NCBI GenBank assembly: GCA_905147135.1
Contig: LR990043.1
Location: forward strand, 11,195,057-11,259,056
Reading direction: 5' to 3'
Length of the DNA: 64,000 bases
Source of the DNA: Blastobasis lacticolella
Lineage: Eukaryota > Arthropoda > Insecta > Lepidoptera > Blastobasidae
The position numbers and the translations under genes are program-made. Shown piece by piece: positions 36,455-45,288 of the stretch; the stretch's first letter is position 1, and each line of letters starts with the position of its first letter. The notes under the pieces were generated by a model that saw only the letters and a program-made list of their open reading frames with translations, was not told where the DNA came from and did not search any database.

Positions 36455-37265
36455 AGCGCGCTCCACATGTTCGCCGAAACTTCCGGCGAAACTTTTGCCG
36501 AACCTGTTACGGGAAAAAGCGCTAGGAATATAAATATCAAATCGATCGAATCGAGACGACAACAAACTATCTCTACTTAGTCTATGAAATAGGCGAGACA
36601 TGCCAAATTTGCACGGGACTATACCTTGTCTAAAATAGGATGATAATTTTGACAGATCTTAGTAGGGATGTGGTTGTGTAAAATCGTCAATGAATCTATT
36701 CGATTATCGATTATCATTCTCATAGAACTTGAAATCGATAGTTGCATGGTTATGCTATACGAATTAAACAAAATAAACTATTTCTTTTGTTCTGAATTAA
36801 TAATTTATTAATACGACATTAAAAACCCTTCTACAACGACGATTATGACACGTGCGTATTTCTATTCGGTCAGTCATCCTATTACGTAGAATACGCGCGA
36901 CTTGAAATTGTTGTTGTAAAAGGTCTCTTAAGGTGAAATCCAAACAAAGAATAAGAGTTTAGTTACAAAAAATAATAAGGTTACCGAAATGTAAATTTTA
37001 AATATTCGATTTTATTATATCAATATAGATTTTCGAATGTCTGTTGATATTCGTTATTCGTAGCACTTCACTAAAGGGGCGGGGCCTGTCTATGAAGTAC
37101 GACATTTTCCGTAGTACATTTTACCGAAAAAAAACATAAAACTTCATAGGCGTGCGTCAAAGACCAACAATTAGTGAGCTGTCAAAATTATCATCCTATT
37201 TTAGACAAAGCATACACGAATACTACCTCTACATTCTCGTGTTCCCGCGGAACTGTCCACATGTG
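36455..37265. mobile_element. TTAA-type short DNA transposon, copy 3, interrupted
   Basis: Begins AGCGCGCTCCACATGTTCGCC in the opposite orientation to copy 2's body and ends with CCGCGGAACTGTCCACATGTGGAC at the edge of the 470-bp repeat. It is split by the 591-bp element at 36622-37212. Flanking TTAA is not preserved (TCTAAA at the left). Confidence 0.5.
36622..37212. mobile_element. 591-bp MITE with TA target duplication (Tc1/mariner-like)
   Basis: Inverted termini TACCTTGTCTAAAATAGG on the left and TGCTTTGTCTAAAATAGG (inverted) on the right, continuing into ATGATAATTTTGACAG. TA dinucleotides flank both ends (36620-36621, 37213-37214). Comparison with the uninterrupted sequence at 35513-35555 (inverse) shows that a single TA was present before insertion. 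No transposase frame. Part of the interior recurs inverted at 63395-63730. Confidence 0.65.
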
Positions 37266-37270
37266 GACAT

Positions 37271-37742
37271 GTCCCATTTTTATAAATCCTGCCGTACAGG
37301 TACAGAGCCCTCTATCATAAATTGTGCTCCTTTTAAATGTGCTCCCAAACCATTCAATATACCCAGTCATGGTACCTATATTGATTTGATTATTTCAGTA
37401 AATATCCAAGAGAATTTTATACATTGAATTTAATTTCATAATAGCAGAATTATGTAATAAGTTGAAGATTAAGATGTAATAACCTACCTATTGATTGTTG
37501 GGATAGGCCCTGTCAGAGCCGAATAGTATAATTATGTTTCTAAGAGGCTATGCCAATGGATTTGGGTTGGATTCCCATCGTTCCCATGTTGGAACGGTTT
37601 GAGGAGACTGATTCGAAAATTTTATTGTACGGGTTGTTATTTGTGTTTTTATTCAATTCTTTATTTGGAATATGTGTGGTGTATGTATGCAGATACTATA
37701 ATGTAATAATGATTTACATAGTTAGTCATGATTACATTTAAA
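37271..37742 (+). repeat. 470-bp dispersed repeat, left copy
   Basis: From GTCCCATTTTTATAAATCC to GATTACATTTAA, nearly identical to 55764-56233 in the same orientation. The repeat starts exactly where the TTAA element ends. It does not begin TG and end CA, so it is not a simple LTR. An open frame at the end encodes a hydrophobic peptide (LLFVFLFNSLFGICVVYVC), but the other copy has a base deletion there. Confidence 0.75.
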
Positions 37743-38442
37743 CAGGGATAATTTCGATGTTGAAAGTTAAAATTTCAAACCAATTATATTTGTAAATTTA
37801 AAGAAATTTTTTTTAACTGCAAAATTGTGTGTTTGAAAATTGTACAAAATTGTGTGTTTCATTCAGCACGTTCAAAACCCTACAAAGTGATTCTTTTTGG
37901 AACCTTTTTTCCTCAAGATATTTGCCGCTTAGTAATATTTTTATCTTCCTATTATTTAACATTCGGGGTTTTCAATGCTGGGATCAGGCTCAGGTCAAAT
38001 CTTATCTCTTTTGCCTCCAGTCGGTTGCTCACTAATAAGATCTTGTAAATGGAACTATTTATAAGTTAGTGAAGTCTTTTTCCTGCTGTAGTTTTTTAAA
38101 ATTGATATCATTCTTGAACTTAGGGCTCACGGAAATTATGACTATTGATTTGTGACCTTTAACTATAGTATTTTAACTCAAAATTTTAATTTTTTTAATA
38201 GTTATCTTCTGGTTGTGTATTAGATAAATTTTTGATATTTAGTGATGAAATATTGAGCGTATTTGCATTTTTTACGTACAAAGAATCCTTGAAAAATTTA
38301 ATTACTCATATGTGTGTTAGCTCTAAGTGATTTGGAGGAACTATCACGTTTGACAGTTAAATAAAAAATAATAAAATAACCTAAACAGAAAAAAATATTT
38401 ATTGTAAACTTAAAATAAAGAAAACATGAATTTTATTATTAA
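37743..38442. other. AT-rich stretch left of the PTP cluster
   Basis: No intact gene. On the - strand between about 38140 and 37810 there are short adjoining reading frames with a coding-like look (for example SNRLEAKEIRFDLSLIPAL, then GKYLEEKRFQKESL in another frame) that might be a decayed gene. I cannot assign a family. Confidence 0.35.
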
Positions 38443-40030
38443 CTAAATTTGTTTAATTTGAAGATTCATTAAGTATGTGTCTTTGCCCGTAAAATGTAAA
38501 CGTAGTTCTAAGAACATTTCATTGTAAGATCGAATAGTACTTAAAAAGTTAAGAAAAACATAATTTAGAAAAATATATTGGATTTAAGATAAAAAACTGA
38601 GATTTCTCTGCATCCTTATACTTATTACGACTGATGGTATTGATATGGTTGCTGTTTTTACTAGTTGATACAAGCAGCAATCTGCAGCACAAAAAGTTGC
38701 AGTTCTTCCCACACCTGCCATTCCATGGACAACAATTGGGCCTATCGATGATTGCCCGGTAGTCAATACTTCGAAGAAAAATTCTTGGTGCTGTTTATTG
38801 ACCACTAACAAGAAGTCAAGAAACGATTTTACATTAGGAGCTCCGTTTTCGGACCAATCTAAAAACTTGAAACGATAAGCGGATACTACACACACGATAT
38901 ATATCGTGATACGTATCGTGATCCATATCGAGTAATATTTTGGATCGCAAGTCGACCCTACACACACGATAAGAATCGTCGATATTTTCATTAGTCTGTG
39001 CATTCTTTCATTCATTTTGATGGCTGAATAGACTAAGTTGCCAATGCCTAGCCTAAAAAAAAGCATTTTTGACGCGTCGCTGGTGTATATTTACGATTTT
39101 TACGTATTTTTACCAAAATGACTGATAAAGCTTGCGTTGCTATAGTATAAGCATTAGGATTAAAAAGACGCGTGAAGAGAAAAAAATGAGTAAAATTATG
39201 AGGATGAGGATCTTGTTGACTTTTTATACTTTTATAGTAACTGTCCAGGTCCATAGTGGCCACAGCAGCTTGAAAATAAACACAAACAATGAAAATAAAT
39301 TTGAAATTACGTTATTTATCTGTCAGTTTCACAGAAATGTCGTGATAAATATCGACTAGATACTAGACGCTCGATATATATCGCACGATAGTTGATACGG
39401 ATCGTAGATTTCTGGATTTTCGGAAATCCTGTGATCCGTATCACGATTCGTGATATTCTAGGCTACACACTCGATAAATATCGTGATCCTGCGTGAATCA
39501 CGATATAAATCGTGTGTGTAGTATTCGCTATAAATCGTTCTTTTCTCTCCAGTCCGAATGTGAGTGAGACTTGAAATTGTCTTGGTGAAGTAATAATTCA
39601 AATAGATATTCTCTTCCTTGAATATGAAATCTCTCAAGACATAGGTCGGCTGTGATGGTTCTCCGGGGCTGGTCAGTTGAACGATAATGCGAGAGTTTTG
39701 CTGCCAAACCATGGACCAGAAACTGTTCAAGGTGGATTTCATCGGCAGCTCAGTTGCTATAAATTTGTTATCTAGATTGAATCCATTTAAAAAGTTAGCG
39801 TTGATGTAATCTGATCCACCGTTATGGTTTGCTAAGACCACACGAGTAATGTCCCAACACGGAAAGAATGAAAACCGATTTTTATCATTGTTTTCAGGCT
39901 TATAAAAGTTTTCACAGGTGCCACTTATCGGTATTGCAATAATTTTAGAATGCTCTTGAGAGATGTTTTCTGGATGGTGAGCTCGTTGTACGAATTCAGC
40001 AGCTCCAATTGTTGATAGATTCAAATCCAT
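38443..40030 (-). pseudogene. Bracovirus-type protein tyrosine phosphatase A, broken by a transposon
   Basis: Intronless PTP of the kind carried on bracovirus circles, where such proteins are thought to alter host haemocyte signalling. Start ATG at 40028-40030 (MDLNLSTIGAAEF). It has the pTyr-loop KNRF, a DYINANFLNGF block and a WSMVWQQNSRIIVQLT block. Then a 652-bp element is inserted at 38878-39529, followed by FKFLDWSENGAPN and the P-loop region. The P-loop reads HGMAGVGRTA: the catalytic cysteine is glycine (codon 38722-38724). A TAA at 38584-38586 cuts the end, and the same frame stays open to 38443. The frame on the two sides of the insertion agrees if the element and one 3-bp duplicate are discounted. 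A dead or pseudo-phosphatase even before disruption. Confidence 0.85.
38878..39529. mobile_element. 652-bp MITE inside PTP A, ATA target duplication
   Basis: Termini AGCGGATACTACACACACGA at the left and, inverted, AGCGAATACTACACACACGA at the right, each continuing into ATATATCGTGAT-type palindromes. Flanked by ATA at 38875-38877 and 39530-39532. Interior full of ATATCG/CGATAT inverted repeats, without a transposase. A partial inverted copy, matching 39277-39529, fills 63755-64000 and also sits next to TAT. Superfamily not assigned. Confidence 0.8.
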
Positions 40031-40127
40031 AGCAAAAAATGAACTCTTCACTTGGTGAGACGTAGAAGTAGTGTGACTACAACGATTGGTTTTGTAAGAC
40101 TAAAAATAAATCATCGTCCACTATTGG

Positions 40128-40133
40128 TTTATA
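40128..40133 (-). promoter_or_regulatory. TATA-like element of PTP A
   Basis: TATAAA on the - strand about 100 bases before the PTP A start codon. Confidence 0.35.
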
Positions 40134-40426
40134 GGATCCCTTATCAGAAAGCGTTTGACTTGTGAGCTTGTAGTGAAGATATAGTTGGATTTCTAAGAAT
40201 TAAACATACAACAGCGTTATCATTCAACAGTTAGTTGTATTTTACGTTTTACTTTATCATGATTAATATTATTATTAACTTTTACTCATTTATGGTTTTC
40301 TAATCACGTTAAACCATAAAAAAGTGCGTCATTTGTTGAAAATATATTTTTAATTGGGTCAATGCGTCACGTAGTCCATCATTCGTCATTTGTGATTATA
40401 TTCATGTATAATGAGGAAAAAAATCA

Positions 40427-40435
40427 TATATAAAT
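40427..40435 (+). promoter_or_regulatory. TATA-like element of PTP B
   Basis: TATATAAAT about 85 bases before the PTP B start codon, with an initiator-like CACAGTG near 40466. Confidence 0.4.
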
Positions 40436-40517
40436 TACCGTTAATGACAATCAACTATTTAGTTCGCACAGTGATTTAGTCAAATTCACACATATCAATC
40501 CAGCGCTCACCACAAAA

Positions 40518-41414
40518 ATGAGTTGTGACAAGTCAAAAGCTTTGACCCGTAAAGATTTCTTCAGAATAGTCGGTGGTGATAACTCTATTGAATATCTTTA
40601 TTAAGAATACCAAAAAATAATAAATATTAAAACAGAAGGAACGTTTCAAGCCTGTATAACTGCTGCTGATTTCGAAGATGAAAAATATTGAGAAAGGCTG
40701 TGTTTCGACCACAACCGCGTGGTCCTTTCACAAAAAAAGGAGTCACCAACTTCATAAACACCTCTTACATCAACGGGTTTCAACAACCAAAGGCGTACGT
40801 TGCTACTGTAACGCCATATTCAGAAACAACGATCTGTAAGTTTTGGAGAATGGTTTGGGAACATCAATCTGAAATTATTGTAATGCTTAATGCACCTGTT
40901 CATAATGAGGATGGCATCTATTACTGGAATCCAAAAGAAGGAGGTATGTTTCATTGCGAACAGTTCAGGATTGAGACTCTCAAAGATCAGATGATTTTCC
41001 CGGAAATCCACTTTACAAAATTGTGTGTTACACACAAAAATGGAGATGAATTGTTTGTCAGCCATTTTTTATTTAACAATTGGCAGGAAGTATATCTCAC
41101 TCCCAGAATATGAGTTTCTTCGGTTAGTGAAGATGGTACGATTATACAATAAATTTGCAGTGAAGCAAGATTCTCGTATCAAAAGTCCCATGGTGATTCA
41201 TTGTAGTGATGGGACGGGACGAACAATGGCCTTCTGCGCCATAGACACAGAAATTTCAAGATTTCTAGAAACAAGAAGAGTTGATTTGTATTCTACTCTA
41301 TCGGAGCTGAAGAAAAACAGATTTGACAGTTTTAAAAGCTTGGATGATGTGAATTCCTTAAGTTTTATTCACTTTGTTTTGTGGTGTTATTTTAGAACTT
41401 ATCCCTTAGAATAA
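40518..41414 (+). pseudogene. Bracovirus-type protein tyrosine phosphatase B, multiply broken
   Basis: Intronless PTP relic. It starts ATG at 40518, with stops TAA at 40602-40604 and TGA at 40689-40691 in the first frame. The CFDHNRVVL block follows in the first frame. A frame change occurs at the A-rich run near 40731-40738, after which INTSYINGF and WRMVWEHQSEIIVML are read. A second change occurs near 41085-41095, ahead of the P-loop. The P-loop is HCSDGTGRTM: cysteine and arginine are kept, but the usual alanine and the final glycine are not. The gene ends TAA at 41412-41414, with AATAAA at 41555-41560. It faces away from PTP A, sharing a 490-base spacer. Confidence 0.85.
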
Positions 41415-42012
41415 AACAAGTGTTCTCTATTTTGTGACAAATCTCAAGTAATTTTTTACATGTATATTATTATTAATATTTTTTTAGAATAAATTCAGTC
41501 ATAAGATAAGTTAGTATAAGATTTATGTAATTTCTAGTGTGATTGTATTTTATAAATAAACTAAAGATACCAAAGTTATGTAAGGAATTTGTAAAAAAAA
41601 TTTTTAACACCTAATGAAATTACGGATTTAATATGTAACCCTGTTTTTATTTTTTCAACGACCTAAAACGAGAGACATGCGCATCGTTTTATTTTGAGAA
41701 AATTGCAGTGACAATTCCTATCAAAAGTACCCATTCTGAATGATAGTTACGGATTGGTTTCCCTCAGTGTTCGTTGATAAGAACTTTAAGTACTGGTTAA
41801 CCAAAGGACATCCGTTTATGCCCACGCAAAATTTATACAGATAAATTTATAAGGGTAACAGATTATAATCATTTAAAACTTATACATTCTAATTACAATA
41901 CATATTACTAAGTACAATATTGGATCAGTTTTTATTACAGAGGCACATTTAAGAATTTAATTACTTTCTAAACTTTATGAAATAATTAATACAAACATGT
42001 AAAAGATATCAG
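41415..42012. other. Spacer between PTP B and PTP C
   Basis: AT-rich, without an open frame of note. The two flanking genes converge here. AATAAA at 41555-41560 would serve PTP B, and TTTATT at 41931-41936 (AATAAA on the - strand) would serve PTP C. Confidence 0.5.
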
Positions 42013-42968
42013 TTAAGGCTCACAAAATAATAGTCTCATTTCAGGAAGATTATCAAATATCTGTAAAAACTCATATAATACAGTGTAAATAAATACATAT
42101 TGTTCTACAGCTATAACACCTAAATGCCGCTGTTCACGTATTTTCATTACTATTTGAGGTACTGAAACTTTTCTAGTTCTTGCTAGCTGATAGATACAAG
42201 AGTCTATTGCGCAAAAAGTTCCTGTTCTTCCGACTCCAGCACTACAGTGAACAATAATAGGTCAAGGTGTTAGTCTATTCACTTCGTTGATTAAAGTGCT
42301 CCGATATTGGTTATTCACATCGCAAATAAGGTTTGTAAACGATTTGCTGTTGGGAGGTGCTCCATAGTTTGGCCAACCTAAGTACTGATAATGTAGTATC
42401 ACTCTGCTTTCTTCGGTGGTGGAATTAGAAACTTCAAATACAGACTTAATGTATCCTGAATCGTCTTTGGTCTCCATCATTGTTCTGATTGAAAATTCAT
42501 TGGTTTCGAAAATATTTTGCTTGTCACCAAAAGCAGTCCAGTATTGAGCACATTTTTAGTTCCCATTTACTTGGAGTTCCGTTAGCATGACAATAATCTG
42601 GGAATTCTGCTCCCAGACCATCTGCCAAAATTGATTGATTGTTTTTTTCAGAGGTCCCTGAGTCGCCACAATTTTTTTCGGTCTTCCATAATGATCAACG
42701 TAATTAGCATGTATGTAGTCGGAATTACCTTCTTTCGGCGTAATCTTCACCCGAGATCTGTCCCAGCAGGCGACGTCGAAGTAACGGTTTTTTTTTCATT
42801 TTCTGGCTTTGAAAAGCGCTCAAACGATCCAATTTGTGGCTGTGACATGATGTAATTATGCTCTGACTTGACAGCTTCTAAGTAATTGGGTTGATTTCTT
42901 CTGCTTCTAAATTCGTGCTCACTCACTGCAGCTACTTTTCGATCACTCACTTCGAGTTTTGAATGCAT
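42013..42968 (-). pseudogene. Bracovirus-type protein tyrosine phosphatase C, three lesions
   Basis: Intronless PTP relic starting ATG at 42966-42968 (MHSKLEVSDRK). The frame is lost at the nine-base A run (T run on the + strand, about 42788-42796). It is then read in a second frame through a DYIHANYVDHYG block and a WQMVWEQNSQIIVML block. In that second frame, TAA at 42556-42558 and TGA at 42262-42264 interrupt. The last stretch keeps the textbook P-loop HCSAGVGRTG, just downstream of the second stop. HYQYLGWPNYGAPPN stands where the WPD loop belongs, with N in place of D. The natural stop is at 42013-42015. The lesions are few, so inactivation looks relatively recent or slow. Confidence 0.85.
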
Positions 42969-43044
42969 TTTTAATTTTTCAACAATGCGACTGTATGTAA
43001 TAAAGTCCCGAGGATGACTATAGACAAGTATCTATCAGCTGGCG

Positions 43045-43053
43045 CTTATATTC
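43045..43053 (-). promoter_or_regulatory. TATA-like element of PTP C
   Basis: GAATATAAG on the - strand, about 80 bases before the PTP C start codon. Confidence 0.3.
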
Positions 43054-43835
43054 AATTAAAGTCAAGGGATGACACTCCCGTATTACGAATCACTGCTGAT
43101 AAGCCCATTCAATGAAATAATTAAATGATAACCTATCTTATATGTCCAGAAACTTATGTCCGGATCATCAATAACAAAACCATAAAACTTTTTTGTTTAA
43201 AAAATCATTATTCGCAGTAAGCACAGATTTCTTAGAAATACATTCAAGTAAAGATTGTGTAATCTTACATTCTGATAGCAATTTTAATATTGCTCTTAAT
43301 TACAATACTGGCTCATAGTTCATAAGAAAAGCAGCTCATTTATATCTCACAATTACTTTAAACTCAAACATACATTGTAAACTTTATAATCAGTAAAATA
43401 AGCTATAAAATATTGAAAAGACAAAACTTACATGAGAACCTGTTAGGAATAACAAAGTGTTTTGAAGTAACTGATTTTATGTCGCCAATAAATATCAGTA
43501 TATGTAGCAAATTTTATTGTATTTTTATGTAATTACGTCAGCAATACTTTAAATATTGTACAGTTAAATTTGACTCATGACATTGTTACACATTGCCGTA
43601 CATTTTCCTGATATACTTTTAATAATGTGACTTAAAAAAATAGACTAACATTGACGCAAACGACTGAGAGATTATTTAAATAAAATACTTATAGAATAAA
43701 TTAGTTGTAACAGAACCTATTGCTAATTTGAAATAAAATTACCTTTATTTTAAATTCACCCATTTAATAAAACACTTAAAAACTATGGCTTATAAAATCA
43801 AAGCTTGCACAATTCACAAGCAAAAATAAAAGTAG
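43054..43835. other. Spacer between PTP C and the ankyrin gene
   Basis: AT-rich sequence with no open frame or repeat that I recognise. Confidence 0.5.
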
Positions 43836-44367
43836 TTAATCTGTTGAATTTGATAGAAAACCTAGAATTTTACTTAAGTTAAACGGGCTTACTGAACATC
43901 CAGAACTATTATTTTCTTCAATCTTTATTATAAGCATATTCATTATTTCTTCATCATTGTTTTGCTCAGCAATTTGATAAGCCGTCAATCCATCTTCATT
44001 ATTAATGTCTTTATCGGCGTGCATCTCTACTAATCCTTCTACCAGCTCGTGGGCGCGTTTTCACTGCTTTATGTAAAACAGTGTCTCCTGCATTATCCTG
44101 GGCATTCAAGTCTGCTCCCATAGCTACCATCAACGATATCATATCGTCAGCATCACTTTCACTTCGGCACCTTACGACAGTATGGAGACACGTGTTTCCG
44201 TCGTCATCCTTGAGTTTTAGTATGTGCTGAAAGTCTTTATCTCCAGAATGGTTATATATTCTATCCCAAATATCGTGACAGTCAGATTTAGCAATCAAAT
44301 GGAATATCGTATAGTTTCTGCTTGTAGGATCTGGACCGAATGTGTCGTTTAATTTATCAGAATCCAT
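43836..44367 (-). pseudogene. Bracovirus-type ankyrin (vankyrin, I-kappa-B-like) gene, frameshifted
   Basis: Short intronless gene for ankyrin repeats, of the kind bracoviruses and ichnoviruses carry as I-kappa-B mimics that hold NF-kappa-B factors. Start ATG at 44365-44367 (MDSDKLNDTFG). Repeat-like blocks are NYTIFHLIAKSDCHDIWDRI, DDDGNTCLHTVVRC and NAQDNAGDTVLHKAV, then a frame change near 44051-44060. In the new frame, MHADKDINNEDGLTAYQIA continues the last repeat to the stop at 43836. The full span of about 177 codons is the usual size for bracovirus vankyrins. The regulatory N- and C-terminal parts of true I-kappa-B proteins are absent, as in the viral family. One lesion is visible. The shortened product of the first frame would lack the last repeat. 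Confidence 0.85.
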
Positions 44368-44437
44368 TTTTAGAGAGAGTAAGATGTCTCTTCTTGAAGT
44401 CCCGAATCGCAATAATACTGCTTCCTACTGGAAGACT

Positions 44438-44446
44438 CTTATATAG
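44438..44446 (-). promoter_or_regulatory. TATA box of the ankyrin gene
   Basis: CTATATAAG on the - strand, about 75 bases before the ankyrin start codon. Confidence 0.45.
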
Positions 44447-45195
44447 TCGGCTGATATAGAGGGATTCATAAACAAAAATAGTTTCTATCGCGGGTTTTCC
44501 CATAGGTTAAATGTTATCGCCGTCCGAATTACCGCGTGCTCCATATGGGACGTTACCAATCTACATTACTTCATATTGTTTATAACGAATTTATGTCATA
44601 CGTTGTAACAAAAAACATAATTCTCTGCTTGGCTGATAGTCTTTGTTCACCTGTCTTATCTTTTGCAGAGCTTTCGATACAATTACACCCTTTCTCTTTT
44701 TAAATTTTTCTTTCAAAAATCAGAAAAAAAATCAAAGGTACTGTTCGTACAATCAAAAATAAAGTTATGATACAATTCATAGAGAAATCCTATTTATATT
44801 GGTCCTTTGACTGCCTAAAGTTAACTACATTATGGTGATTCACTTCCTGTAGAGGTAGTATTACTTGAAAATTAGTAATGTTAAATAATATAAGAAATAG
44901 TTAATTTCATATACTGAAACATGATGCTCCATATCATCGCTTTAGTTTCCTAAACTCCAAATAAAGGGTTTTAATTGTAATTTGTAAGGTTTTTAAAGGA
45001 AAAGAAGTTCATGATAACATTTGAACTCACTGACAGGCTTGTTAATTAACCACATGGGAATTTTTATAGATAAAATTAATTTTTAATGATGTTTAAATAA
45101 ATATCAAACTCAATAGACTGAAACCTTGTGCGTCATATTGGTTAAATTGTTCATTCAGGGAGGAAAAAGTTAATATTAATGCTGAAATTCATTAG
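44447..45195. other. Divergent spacer between the ankyrin gene and PTP D
   Basis: AT-rich, no open frame of note. It holds the upstream regions of both genes, which point away from each other. Confidence 0.5.
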
Positions 45196-45215
45196 TATAA
45201 ATGTGTCACGATCAG

Positions 45216-45247
45216 TATAATATTTTCATTCGATACTGATCTTCAGT
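45216..45247 (+). promoter_or_regulatory. Core promoter of PTP D (TATA plus initiator)
   Basis: TATAATA at 45216-45222 and the arthropod initiator TCAGT at 45243-45247, with the initiator A 29 bases downstream of the TATA start. This is ideal spacing. A second TATAAAT lies at 45196-45202. The predicted leader is about 44 bases. Confidence 0.5.
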
Positions 45248-45288
45248 CGAAACAAGGACTCTCATCCTGTGAAAATATTTTTTTTTAA

